A stretch of 64,000 bases of DNA, taken from Solimicrobium silvestre. Its GTDB lineage: Bacteria; Pseudomonadota; Gammaproteobacteria; Burkholderiales; Burkholderiaceae_D. The stretch spans positions 124,001 to 188,000 of the forward strand of contig NZ_PUGF01000006.1 in assembly GCF_002976435.1 (NCBI RefSeq). The letters are read 5' to 3'. Within the stretch, counting starts at the first letter, position 1. Every line of letters starts with the position of its first letter. The translations under genes were made by a program, and so were the position numbers. The notes beneath the pieces were generated by a model that had not been told where the DNA came from, made no database searches, and worked only from the letters and a program-made list of their open reading frames with translations. Shown here piece after piece: positions 55,878 through 64,000 of this stretch.

Positions 55878-56876
55878 ATGAAAAACATCATCCATTTTCG
55901 TACTACTTTACTCATCATTGCTACCGTATTGATTCTGCCCCTGACCTTGGATTCCGGCACGCTCGCTACCGAGGTATTAATTTTTTCACTTGCCGCATTG
56001 GGCTGCAATTTATTGCTAGGTTATACCGGCCTGATGTCGTTCGGCCAGGGGATTTTTTTGGGAGTGGGTAGTTATGCAACTGGTTTATCACTGCTGCACT
56101 GGCAATTACCTGTTTTGCTTGCGCTGTTATTGACCATGTTAATTGGCGCATTGGTAGCGCTGTTAGTTGGCTGGTTTTCCATTCGCCAGCGCGGCACTTA
56201 TTTTGTCATGTTGACGCTGGCGTTTTCGCAGATGTTTTATTTTTTAGCCTACACCATGACCAGCGTCACCGGCGGTGACAATGGCCTATTAAATATTCCG
56301 CGCCCATCCCTCTCCGTGTTCGGCATAGAACTGTTAGCAACCGCCACGCCGTGGCAATACTACAGTTTTGTTGCGTTGATTTTTGTATTGGTATTTTTCC
56401 TGTTGCAGCGAGTAGTAGATTCAGTTCTTGGCCGAACCTTACTTTCCATCCGCGACAATGAAGCGCGTGCGACTGCCATTGGTTACGACATCCGCCAATT
56501 CAAACTGGCCGCCTTTATTATCTCCGGCGCCATCACCGGATTAGCCGGTGGACTGCACGCCATGATGACCGGCATTGCGCCACTGACCAATATTGAATAT
56601 CACATCAGCGAATCGATTTTAATCATGACGGTGATCGGTGGTACCGGCAATTTATTTGCCTCGGTGTTGGGTGCTGCGTTCTATGTATTGATGGGAGACT
56701 GGCTGTCTGAATTATGGCCTCGCTGGTTGATGTTATTGGGATTTTTATTAATCGCCATCAGCCTGTATTTGCAACAAGGTTTATTCGGTTTTTCAAAATC
56801 ACTGATTCAACAAATCACCAATCGATTTCGCCCTGATAGGGCTCCAGACAATGCCAAACAGGAGAAACATTCATGA
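55878..56876 (+). CDS. Liv-type ABC permease, LivM-like
   Basis: 332 residues, the second membrane subunit. NLLLGYTGLMSFGQGIFLGVGSYATG is the LivM hallmark; the coupling helix is LSIRDNEARATAIGYDIRQFKLAAF. A hydrophilic tail (FRPDRAPDNAKQEKHS) follows the last helix. Stop and the next start overlap by four bases. Confidence 0.94.
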   Translation: MKNIIHFRTTLLIIATVLILPLTLDSGTLATEVLIFSLAALGCNLLLGYTGLMSFGQGIFLGVGSYATGLSLLHWQLPVLLALLLTMLIGALVALLVGWFSIRQRGTYFVMLTLAFSQMFYFLAYTMTSVTGGDNGLLNIPRPSLSVFGIELLATATPWQYYSFVALIFVLVFFLLQRVVDSVLGRTLLSIRDNEARATAIGYDIRQFKLAAFIISGAITGLAGGLHAMMTGIAPLTNIEYHISESILIMTVIGGTGNLFASVLGAAFYVLMGDWLSELWPRWLMLLGFLLIAISLYLQQGLFGFSKSLIQQITNRFRPDRAPDNAKQEKHS

Positions 56877-57637
56877 AACCCATCCTACAGGCCATCAACG
56901 TCAGCAAGCACTACGGAAAATTTACCGCCGTTAATGACATTACCCTCGACATCCTGCCCGGCACAATACATTCAGTAATCGGCCCCAATGGCGCAGGTAA
57001 AACTACCCTCTTCCACACTCTGACCGGGACTGTGCCGATCAGTGCCGGCAGTATTTTATTGAATGGAGAAGAAGTCGCACATTTACCTGCGTATAAGCGC
57101 GTATCAAAAGGCTTGGCGCGTTCGTTTCAGGTTACCAACCTGTTTCCCAATTTAAGCGTGACCGAAAATCTACGACTCGCTGCACAAGGTCGTTATTTCG
57201 CACAGGCACTTAATCCATGGCGACGCGTTGAGTCTCTTAATCTGGCTGGTGACATTGCGAGCCAATTAATTGAACAATTACAACTACAACATTTTTCACA
57301 GCGCGCCGCCGGCGAATTATCACACGGACAGCAACGTCGCCTGGAAGTTGGCATGGCCATGGCCGGGCAACCCAAAGTCATTTTTTTGGATGAGCCGACA
57401 TCCGGAATGGGGGTAGATGACATCGCCGAAATGAAGCAATTTATCCATGGTTTGCGCGTTCAATACACGGTACTGCTGATCGAACACAATATGGATATCG
57501 TCATGGACATTTCAGACCAGATCACGGTTATGCAACAGGGTCAAATCTTAGCCGCTGGCAAGCCGGAACAAATCCGCAATAACGAACTGGTGCGCCGCGC
57601 CTATCTGGGCAGCATGATCACAGGAGGAAAATCATGA
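56873..57637 (+). CDS. Importer ATPase, LivG-like
   Basis: 254 residues. Walker A GPNGAGKTT (39-47), signature LSHGQQRRLEVGMAM, Walker B VIFLDEPTSGMG, and the H-loop IEHNMDIVMD. The signature motif is LSHGQ instead of the common LSGGQ, a change often seen in LivG. Overlaps both neighbours by four bases. Confidence 0.94.
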   Translation: MKPILQAINVSKHYGKFTAVNDITLDILPGTIHSVIGPNGAGKTTLFHTLTGTVPISAGSILLNGEEVAHLPAYKRVSKGLARSFQVTNLFPNLSVTENLRLAAQGRYFAQALNPWRRVESLNLAGDIASQLIEQLQLQHFSQRAAGELSHGQQRRLEVGMAMAGQPKVIFLDEPTSGMGVDDIAEMKQFIHGLRVQYTVLLIEHNMDIVMDISDQITVMQQGQILAAGKPEQIRNNELVRRAYLGSMITGGKS

Positions 57638-58338
57638 TACTCACGCTCACTGACGTACATGGTTTTTATGGCAAAAGCCATATTTTGCAAAGCATTAACA
57701 TCAATGTGGCGGCAGGTGAAGTGGTGACCTTATTGGGTCGTAATGGCGCAGGAAAAACCACCACGCTAAAAAGTATTGTAGGAGTCGTGCCGGCGCAACG
57801 CGGCAAGATCATGTTTGAAGGTGAAGACATCACATGTATACCCACTCACAAGATTGCGGAACGCGGCGTTTGTCTCGTTCCAGAACATCGCGGCATTTTT
57901 AAATTACTCACAGTAGAAGAAAATTTAACGATGTCGGCCAAACGAGATTCAGCATGGAAACTGGATGACATCTACCGCATTTTTCCAAGATTAAAAGAAC
58001 GGCGCAACAACGGCGGAGGGCATTTATCCGGCGGCGAACAACAAATGCTGGCAATAGGACGGGCGTTGATGACGCATCCAAAAATACTCATGCTCGATGA
58101 GCCGGTAGAGGGATTGGCACCAGTGATTGTCGATGAAATCGTCGCGCAGTTAAAGCTGATCAACGCAACCGGCATGACGATCCTGTTGATTGAGCAAAAT
58201 CTGGAAGTGTGTACTCAACTGGCTGACCGCCATTACATCATTGAGCAAGGACGCGTCGTGCACTGCGCAAGCAATCAGGAATTTTTGAATGACGATGCCG
58301 TGAAAGACCGGTATCTCGGCGTTAATCTTGCAGCATAA
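57634..58338 (+). CDS. Importer ATPase, LivF-like
   Basis: 234 residues, the second nucleotide-binding subunit. Walker A GRNGAGKTT, the LivF-type VPEHRGIFKLLTVEENL, signature LSGGEQQMLAIGRAL, Walker B ILMLDEPVEGL, H-loop LIEQNLEVC. With LivG it powers the two permeases. Confidence 0.95.
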   Translation: MILTLTDVHGFYGKSHILQSININVAAGEVVTLLGRNGAGKTTTLKSIVGVVPAQRGKIMFEGEDITCIPTHKIAERGVCLVPEHRGIFKLLTVEENLTMSAKRDSAWKLDDIYRIFPRLKERRNNGGGHLSGGEQQMLAIGRALMTHPKILMLDEPVEGLAPVIVDEIVAQLKLINATGMTILLIEQNLEVCTQLADRHYIIEQGRVVHCASNQEFLNDDAVKDRYLGVNLAA

Positions 58339-58360
58339 ACCCTATTTTTAAGAGACAAAA

Positions 58361-59836
58361 ATGCGACTTCTACTAGCCATGTTTAAACATGAAACCAATA
58401 CCTTTTCACCAGTCCCTACAAAATTTGAACGATTTTTTCCCGGCTATCCAAACGCCTTATCCGGTACCAAAGCCATTAACGAATTGCGAGACACCGGATG
58501 TTCGTTGGCCGGTTTTATCAAGGTAGCGGAACAGCACGGTGCAGAAATTGAGGTAGCCGTAGCAGCGACCGCATGGCCGAGCGGCCCGGTAGACAATGAA
58601 GCCTATGAGCGTATTTCGGCATTGATACTGGAACAGGTCAAGCAAGGTGGTTTTGATGGAATTCTGTTGGATTTACACGGTGCAATGGTGTCCCATTCCT
58701 GTGAAGACGGCGAAGGCAGATTACTGCAACGCCTGCGTGAAATAGACTCGACAACTCCAGTCGGAGTCACCCTGGATATGCACGCCAATATGTACGATGA
58801 ATTGATCAAGAACGCAACGGTGGTGAATGGTTATCACACCTACCCGCATATCGATATGTTTGAGGCTGGCGTTCGTACCGCCGACATTATTATCCGCACC
58901 ATTAAAGGTGAAATAAAACCCGTCATGGCATGGGGGATGAAGCCAATGTTGCCGCATGTATTAATGCAAGGTACACATATGGAACCGAATAAATCATTGC
59001 AGGAGCAATGCATCGCCATGGAGCAAAGTAAGGTGCTTGCTAGCTCCCTATTTGTCGGTTTTCCGCAGGCCGATATTGCCAATGCTGGTTTAAGCGTGGT
59101 GATTTGTACCAATGACGATGCGCAGTTGGCAAGGCAAAAATGCGATACGTTATTGGATGACGCATGGAAGGTACGCGAACAGTTTTTATACCATTCCGAA
59201 CCGTTAATCGATTCCATCGTCAGAGCAAAACTATGCATCGAATACCCAGTGGTATTACTAGATCATTGTGACAATTGCGCCTCTGGCGGCACCTTGGATT
59301 CCACCGTGGTGTTAGCTGAAATTATCAGGCAAGATTTGAATAACGTGGTGTTCTACGCGATTAAAGATCCACTCGCTGCAAGGCAAGCTGCGCACAGCGG
59401 AGTTGGCACTAAACTGACATTGCTGTTAGGCGGAAAAACACCGATGCCAGCCTTACGCGACAGCAGCCATCCCATTAGTGTAGAGGCCACCGTGAAGACA
59501 ATTTCTGACGGAATTTTTTACAATCGCGGCCCGATGTTGCAAGGCATGATGAACAACACTGGACTGACTGTGGTGGTGGATACCGGCCGTGTCGTGATCG
59601 TGATTATTTCCGAAGATATTGAACCACATGACATTAATTGTCTGCTCTCGCTTGGCATTGATCCATTAAAAAAATCATATATCGCCTTAAAAAGCCGTGT
59701 GCACTGGCGCGCCGGTTTTGGTGAAATGGCACGCCACGTCATTGAATGCGCCGGTCTGGGCGTAACCACATCCGATTACAGCCAACTGGTGTATCGCCAT
59801 GTACGCCGCCCAATTTATCCACTGGATGCAATGTAA
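58361..59836 (+). CDS. M81-family metallopeptidase (MlrC-like)
   Basis: 491 residues, the full length of the family. MlrC, the founding member, is a zinc enzyme that cleaves linearised microcystin. Putative metal residues: FKHETNTFSP (His10, Glu11), LDLHGAMVSH (Asp104, His106) and LDMHANM (Asp139, His141); the second domain has LLDHCDNCASGGTLDSTVVL. No signal peptide, so it acts in the cytoplasm on something the importer brings in. Members near amino-acid-type ABC systems most likely open small amide or lactam bonds; the actual substrate is unknown. Confidence 0.92.
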   Translation: MRLLLAMFKHETNTFSPVPTKFERFFPGYPNALSGTKAINELRDTGCSLAGFIKVAEQHGAEIEVAVAATAWPSGPVDNEAYERISALILEQVKQGGFDGILLDLHGAMVSHSCEDGEGRLLQRLREIDSTTPVGVTLDMHANMYDELIKNATVVNGYHTYPHIDMFEAGVRTADIIIRTIKGEIKPVMAWGMKPMLPHVLMQGTHMEPNKSLQEQCIAMEQSKVLASSLFVGFPQADIANAGLSVVICTNDDAQLARQKCDTLLDDAWKVREQFLYHSEPLIDSIVRAKLCIEYPVVLLDHCDNCASGGTLDSTVVLAEIIRQDLNNVVFYAIKDPLAARQAAHSGVGTKLTLLLGGKTPMPALRDSSHPISVEATVKTISDGIFYNRGPMLQGMMNNTGLTVVVDTGRVVIVIISEDIEPHDINCLLSLGIDPLKKSYIALKSRVHWRAGFGEMARHVIECAGLGVTTSDYSQLVYRHVRRPIYPLDAM

Positions 59837-59879
59837 GCAAATAAAAAATATTGCCACTCAATGTTGCTCAGGAGACTAA

Positions 59880-60896
59880 ATGAATTCGTTCACTAAAAAC
59901 ATATTCGCCATCGCAGTAATAGGCCCAGTTTTTTTCATCACTACTCTGCACGCACAAGAAGTCCCGATCAAATTTTATGGCGTATTGGATGCTTATGTCG
60001 GCTCGCATAAAATCAATGGAGCCAATACTTCCGCGGCAACAGCTCTGAACAGCGGCGGGATGACAACTTCTTTTTGGGGGCTTAGTGGTTTCGAGAAAAT
60101 CAATGCGACGCTCAAAGTCAATTTTGCCCTGGAAGGTTTCTTATTGCTTGACTCAGGACAGGGTGGTCGGTACACCGGCGACGGGATGTTTTCACGCAGC
60201 GCCTATATTGGATTATCCGATCAATGGGGAGAAGTTAGCGTGGGACGGTTAACCAATCCCATGTATATCATGGCGGCCAAGTCCAATCCATTCGGGGGAT
60301 CGACACGACTTTCTCCCTTAGTGAATCAAAACTGGATAGGCGCTTATGGCAGAAATGTAGTGGGTGACACGGCCTGGAGCAACTCGATATCGTATTCTTC
60401 ACCGTCATTTAATGGAGTAAAGCTGGCATCACAATATGGCAGATCAGAAACCGGGCAACAAAACATGTTCGCAGGATTAAGCTATGAACAGAGCCCTGTT
60501 TCTGTGCAGGTTGGACTACAGAGTGTTGAATATGGTCCTGGCGTAAAAGCTGAAGGGAAAAAACAATCCTCCTATTTTATTGGCGCTGCGTCACAAATCA
60601 GCACAATCAAGATATTTGCCACCTATTTACACGCGAGTACGCCCGATACGGTGAAGAGCAATAATCTTCAACTTGGACTAGCCGTGCCCGTCGCAAAAGG
60701 AACGGTTATGCTATCAAGCGCCAGAACGGCATTAAATCACCACAAAACAACCAACACGCATCGCCTGAGTTCTGCACTGGGCTACCGTCATCCCTTATCC
60801 AAACGTACGGATGTCTATGCTATTTATTTGCATGACAAGCTCAGCATCGCAGATGCCGGACACAATATCGCTTTGGGATTGCGTCATGCTTTTTAA
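59880..60896 (+). CDS. Porin at the end of the importer operon
   Basis: 338 residues, general bacterial porin family. The signal peptide ends near ALHAQE, then VPIKFYGVLDAYVGSHK; ATLKVNFALEGF, FSRSAYIGLSDQWGEVSVGR and the final strand NIALGLRHAF with terminal Phe. It follows the M81 gene by 43 bases with an AGGAG ribosome binding site and is probably cotranscribed, providing outer-membrane entry for the same compound. Only distantly like the porin at 1.7-3.1 kb. Confidence 0.92.
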   Translation: MNSFTKNIFAIAVIGPVFFITTLHAQEVPIKFYGVLDAYVGSHKINGANTSAATALNSGGMTTSFWGLSGFEKINATLKVNFALEGFLLLDSGQGGRYTGDGMFSRSAYIGLSDQWGEVSVGRLTNPMYIMAAKSNPFGGSTRLSPLVNQNWIGAYGRNVVGDTAWSNSISYSSPSFNGVKLASQYGRSETGQQNMFAGLSYEQSPVSVQVGLQSVEYGPGVKAEGKKQSSYFIGAASQISTIKIFATYLHASTPDTVKSNNLQLGLAVPVAKGTVMLSSARTALNHHKTTNTHRLSSALGYRHPLSKRTDVYAIYLHDKLSIADAGHNIALGLRHAF

Positions 60897-60901
60897 TGAG
60901 T

Positions 60902-60941
60902 AAAAAAAACCGCATGCAACATTACTGCATGCGGTTTTTTT
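60902..60941. terminator. Terminator after the importer operon
   Basis: Nine-base stem CCGCATGCA/TGCATGCGG (60910-60918 and 60926-60934) with a seven-base loop, preceded by eight A and followed by seven T. Works in both directions, also for the convergent lipoprotein gene. Confidence 0.93.
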
Positions 60942-60957
60942 ACTTAACCAGTTAATC

Positions 60958-61596
60958 CTACTGGCAAGTAACTATCGCAGAAGGCGCTGCGGTGGTGCTT
61001 GAAATGGTTCCGCTCGCAGAAGTTACCGTACATGTGTGTCCGGTAGGTTGAGTGCCGACCGACACGGTGTAATTTGAGCCTACGCTCAACGAGGTTGGGA
61101 AATTCTGTAGTAAAGCGGTGCCAGCCGCAGTAGCTGCGGTGCCTGTCACCGTCAGCGTATCTGTCGGCACATTATTGACAGCGTCGAGCAAGATCAATTG
61201 AGCACCCGACGCTAAACCCGTGATACTGGCTGACACTACGCCATTTGCAGCTGTGCCGCCGGAAGAGCAAGTAACCTGGACATCAGTGACATTCCCACCA
61301 CTATAAGCAACAGTTCCTGAGCCGTTCACAACAGTACAAGTTAGTCCGGTAGGTTGCGTCGTAACGACAACATTATAAGAAGAACCTGAGCTCACTTTTT
61401 GATCAAAAGTGAAGTTAGTACCGGAACTATTAAAAACCACAGTGATGGCGTCTGTGCCGTTGTTAGTCAAACCTACTGAATTACCGGCCAATAAGCCGGA
61501 TACCGTACCGCCGATAGTTGCATTAATTGAGCCGCCACAACCCGCTAACACCATTGATGCAACCACAAATGCGAACGTTAATTTTAAAAATTTCAT
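60958..61596 (-). CDS. Lipoprotein made of two tandem repeats
   Basis: 212 residues from ATG at 61596 (GAAGAGGC ribosome binding site). Lipobox LAGC with the lipidated Cys20. The mature part is two copies of an about 90-residue beta-rich unit (about 22-110 and 115-212). Each copy ends with an equivalent stretch, QPTGLTCTVVNGSGT in the first and QPTGHTCTVTSASGT in the second, then VTC, so each has a Cys pair that could form a disulfide. Very rich in Thr, Ser, Gly and Val. No enzyme motif; probably a surface or periplasmic protein of immunoglobulin-like or beta-sandwich type. Function unknown. Confidence 0.75.
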   Translation of the reverse strand: MKFLKLTFAFVVASMVLAGCGGSINATIGGTVSGLLAGNSVGLTNNGTDAITVVFNSSGTNFTFDQKVSSGSSYNVVVTTQPTGLTCTVVNGSGTVAYSGGNVTDVQVTCSSGGTAANGVVSASITGLASGAQLILLDAVNNVPTDTLTVTGTAATAAGTALLQNFPTSLSVGSNYTVSVGTQPTGHTCTVTSASGTISSTTAAPSAIVTCQ

Positions 61597-61823
61597 GCTC
61601 AAGCCTCTTCATTAATAGTGGGTCTGTTAATTTACTGCGTGCAGGTACAACGAACAGGCTATCTTTTAAAATGCTCTTAGTCTTACAGCGATATCAGTTT
61701 ATTTGGAGAATAAAGGAAGGTCGCAAGTAATAGCCTGTACGAAGTTACGTAAAACCAACAGGCATATTATCATTACTTGCGATGAAGTTCACAGTGCAGT
61801 TTGTCCCGAACTGTAACGTAGAA

Positions 61824-62672
61824 TTACTCTAACGCCGCAGCGGCCATCCGTGAGGAAATTTCTTTACGGTAGCGATTTAAGTCTTGCACGGTCGCAAAAC
61901 TTTGCTCAAATAGTAGCGACAGATTATGCAAAATCCGTTCAACCACTTTCTTTTCCCACACACCGTCAAATTTAATCTGTCCATCTAACCAGCGTTCCAG
62001 CCAAGCCGGATCAGGCAAACGACTTTGGATTGTGTCGTGTGGAAATAAGGCTTGATTCACATGCAAATTAGTTGGATGCAACGGTTTTTCAGTGCGGCGT
62101 GACGACGCCATTAACACACCGATTTTGGCAAAAGCCGAGCTTGCTGCGTCACCAACTTCATTTAATGCTTTTTTCATGTAGCGCAAATAAGCACCGCCAT
62201 GACGCGCTTCGTCTTGGCTAATCATTTTATAAATTTGTTTAATGACCGGTTCGGTATGCCAATCTGAAGCACAGCGATACCAATGATTCAGACGAATTTC
62301 ACCGCAGAAATGCAGCATCAGGGTTTCTAGTGGTGGCGCAGGATCAAATTCAAACCGCACCTTATCCAGCTCTTCTTCGGTTGGTACTAATTCAGGGTAG
62401 AAGCGACGTAAATACTCCATTAATACCAGCGAATGCTTTTGCTCTTCAAAAAACCAGACTGACATAAATGCGCAAAAATCACTGTCGTTACGGTTGTCAC
62501 GCAAAAACATTTCCGTTGCGGGCAAGGCAGACCACTCCGTAATGGCATTCATCTTGATGGTTTGAGCCTGCTCTAAAGTCAATTTTGATGCGTCAAACTG
62601 ATCCCAGGGAATATCAGTTTCCATATTCCAGCGCACTTGTTCCAACGATTTAAATAATTCGGGATACAACAT
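61824..62672 (-). CDS. Ferritin-like di-iron protein (acyl-ACP desaturase-like)
   Basis: 282 residues, mainly helical, no signal peptide. A complete di-iron ligand set can be traced: Glu46 (ITEWSAL), Glu77-X2-His80 (EEQKH), Glu125 (CGEIRLNH) and Glu155-X2-His158 (DEARH). This matches ferritin-like oxidases such as stearoyl-ACP desaturases or AurF-type enzymes. The ATG at 62672 has an AGAGA ribosome binding site; a TTG further up is less likely. It stands alone; substrate unknown. Confidence 0.82.
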   Translation of the reverse strand: MLYPELFKSLEQVRWNMETDIPWDQFDASKLTLEQAQTIKMNAITEWSALPATEMFLRDNRNDSDFCAFMSVWFFEEQKHSLVLMEYLRRFYPELVPTEEELDKVRFEFDPAPPLETLMLHFCGEIRLNHWYRCASDWHTEPVIKQIYKMISQDEARHGGAYLRYMKKALNEVGDAASSAFAKIGVLMASSRRTEKPLHPTNLHVNQALFPHDTIQSRLPDPAWLERWLDGQIKFDGVWEKKVVERILHNLSLLFEQSFATVQDLNRYRKEISSRMAAAALE

Positions 62673-62842
62673 AGTCTCTTGAATACCTTTATTAAAAAGC
62701 AAAATTTAGAATAATTTCCCTAATTCTAACAGAACTCAACTACACATCGCACCAGACATAAAACAAACCTGGCTCACTGTGAATTATTCAGAGTTTGCCC
62801 ACCAATTACTACCGCAGTATGAAACTAGCTTTGAATAAAACA

Positions 62843-62876
62843 AAAAGCACAATGAACCCAAGTCCATTGTGCTTTT
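62843..62876 (-). terminator. Terminator of the sugar-type binding-protein gene
   Basis: Perfect 12-base stem (62843-62854 and 62865-62876) with a ten-base loop; on the minus strand it ends in TTTTTGTTTT. Lies 41 bases past the stop. Confidence 0.88.
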
Positions 62877-62917
62877 AAGAAGTAAAAATTTCTAACTTAC
62901 TTATTTTGCTTAATTCT

Positions 62918-64000
62918 TTACTTCGCTACCCAATACTTTCTATATTGATTCCGATAATCATTGTCAGGCTCGAAGACATTTTTATCTCCACCATCAAACG
63001 GGATATTTTGATTGGTTGCCAAATGCACGGGCATCGAATAACCACTCGCTGCCACACCTGAAAAAGCGCGATTCAACTCATCAACCAATTGCCAACCCTG
63101 CATATTCGCAGGCTCAGGAACGGTACCAATTTGCACGTTATTAGCGTGAATTCGTTGGTATGAAGTAACAGAACCATCGCCTGCAGACAATCCTTTTAAT
63201 TTATTGCCTGCAATCAATGCAGCGATAGCTGGCTTTTCCATTACATCAAAATACACATCGCTCACTGCAATAACATGGGTCCATTTAGAACCGTAATGTT
63301 TAACTAAATCATCCACTGTTTGTTGCATCTTGGCAGAAGCATCCGATACTGGCATCTCTTCAACACTCAATAACCGACAAATATCGCATTGCTTGATGAT
63401 CTCAATAAGGGCTGACGATTTCGCGGACAGATACGGGGTGGAGTTATCGGTAAAAATCACCATACCCATTTTGCTGTTTACTTCAGTTACCCCATACAAC
63501 GCAGCAATTTGTGCGGACTCTCTCGGATTATTACCCACATTCGCAAACAAACCATCCACTGGGCCAGGTTTAGCTATTGCATGCCAACCCACCACCGGAA
63601 TTTTTTTCTCCTGCGCTTTATCTAAGCCTTTAGCCTGGCTTTGTGCATCGACTCCCGCCAAGATAATGCCATCCGGCTTCATGGCAAGCGCTTGATTAAT
63701 AACTGGCGCGCCTTGATAACATGCTGCACGGCAATCTATCAATAAAACTTCCCAACCAGCCATGGCAGCAGCTTCTTTCGTGCCCTTATATAGCTCAGCA
63801 ACAACGGTATTCACCATATCGCCAGCTATAAATACCACGCGTTTTTTATTTTGAAGTTTAGGACCATCCGTCGGACCATCCCAATGATTTTTATGCGAAG
63901 CAGCTTTCGCCACCTTTGCATTTGCCTTGCCCATTGCCTGCATGGCATTTTCTTGAGCGAGTGCTGTGCTCCCAAAAAGCAGCATCGCTAGTACGCCAAG
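62918..64000 (-). CDS. Periplasmic sugar-type ABC binding protein, N-terminus cut by the window
   Basis: At least 360 residues, frame open to the window edge; the visible upstream codons (LGVLAMLLFGSTALAQEN) are the end of a signal peptide. The mature protein is a Peripla_BP_4 (ribose-binding-like) fold: RVVFIAGDMVNTVVAELYKGTKEAA, MKPDGIILAGVDAQ, IPVVGWHAIA and HVIAVSDVYFDVM. Two Cys pairs (CRAAC and CDIC) are unusual and could be disulfides. The rest of the transporter is presumably outside the window, on the upstream side. Confidence 0.88.
   Translation of the reverse strand, partial: LGVLAMLLFGSTALAQENAMQAMGKANAKVAKAASHKNHWDGPTDGPKLQNKKRVVFIAGDMVNTVVAELYKGTKEAAAMAGWEVLLIDCRAACYQGAPVINQALAMKPDGIILAGVDAQSQAKGLDKAQEKKIPVVGWHAIAKPGPVDGLFANVGNNPRESAQIAALYGVTEVNSKMGMVIFTDNSTPYLSAKSSALIEIIKQCDICRLLSVEEMPVSDASAKMQQTVDDLVKHYGSKWTHVIAVSDVYFDVMEKPAIAALIAGNKLKGLSAGDGSVTSYQRIHANNVQIGTVPEPANMQGWQLVDELNRAFSGVAASGYSMPVHLATNQNIPFDGGDKNVFEPDNDYRNQYRKYWVAK

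Overview
The window looks like a chromosomal segment of a betaproteobacterium of the order Burkholderiales, most likely an Oxalobacteraceae-type lineage with only moderate GC. This rests on gene order and family content (polA next to a DUF2782-like gene and thrB; argC, DUF6776-like, bactofilin, erpA; a Burkholderiales-style cta operon with SURF1, DUF2970 and a tiny assembly protein) and not on any database search. It is mostly coding. No rRNA, confident tRNA, CRISPR array, transposase or prophage was seen.

Layout. 1-3.1 kb: the end of a sensor kinase, a dispersed repeat and a classical porin. 3.9-10.1 kb: polA, a LOG-family gene, a DUF2782-like gene, thrB, a membrane protein and an OsmC protein. 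10.1-14.2 kb: rplM-rpsI with a near-consensus promoter, then argC, a coiled-coil protein, bactofilin and erpA. 14.3-20.8 kb: a lipid-related block (patatin-like protein, SDR, and homologues of the poorly characterised E. coli ynbD, ynbA, ynbC and ynbB genes). 21-25.2 kb: a soluble PAS kinase, ychF and a ParDE toxin-antitoxin pair. 25.3-31.6 kb: DsrE-like protein, ferredoxin, coaD, rsmD, ftsY, GNAT, ftsE, ftsX, rpoH; rpoH has a perfect CIRCE element in front of it. 31.7-41.4 kb: mutarotase and then the complete caa3-type cytochrome c oxidase locus with heme A and copper assembly factors. 41.8-44.9 kb: bioC-like, comF, trmL, a copper chaperone and rfaE2. 45.0-51.5 kb: a CsoR/RcnR-type regulator and a three-gene heavy-metal RND efflux operon. 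51.7-60.9 kb: RidA, a divergent MocR regulator, a Liv-type ABC importer, an M81 metallopeptidase and a porin, which together read as one uptake-and-degradation unit. 61-64 kb: a duplicated-repeat lipoprotein, a di-iron ferritin-like protein and the truncated gene of a periplasmic binding protein.

How the genes work together. The strongest coherent systems are (i) terminal oxidase biogenesis: CtaC/D/E, CtaG and Sco (copper), CtaB/CtaA (heme A), SURF1 and small membrane helpers; (ii) metal homeostasis: regulator plus CzcCBA-like efflux, with a PCuAC chaperone nearby; (iii) the RidA/MocR/Liv/M81/porin cluster, whose substrate is unknown; and (iv) the ynbABCD-like phospholipid module beside a patatin-like protein with altered catalytic motifs. 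Items (iii) and (iv) are the best candidates for undescribed biology. Both end genes are cut by the window borders.
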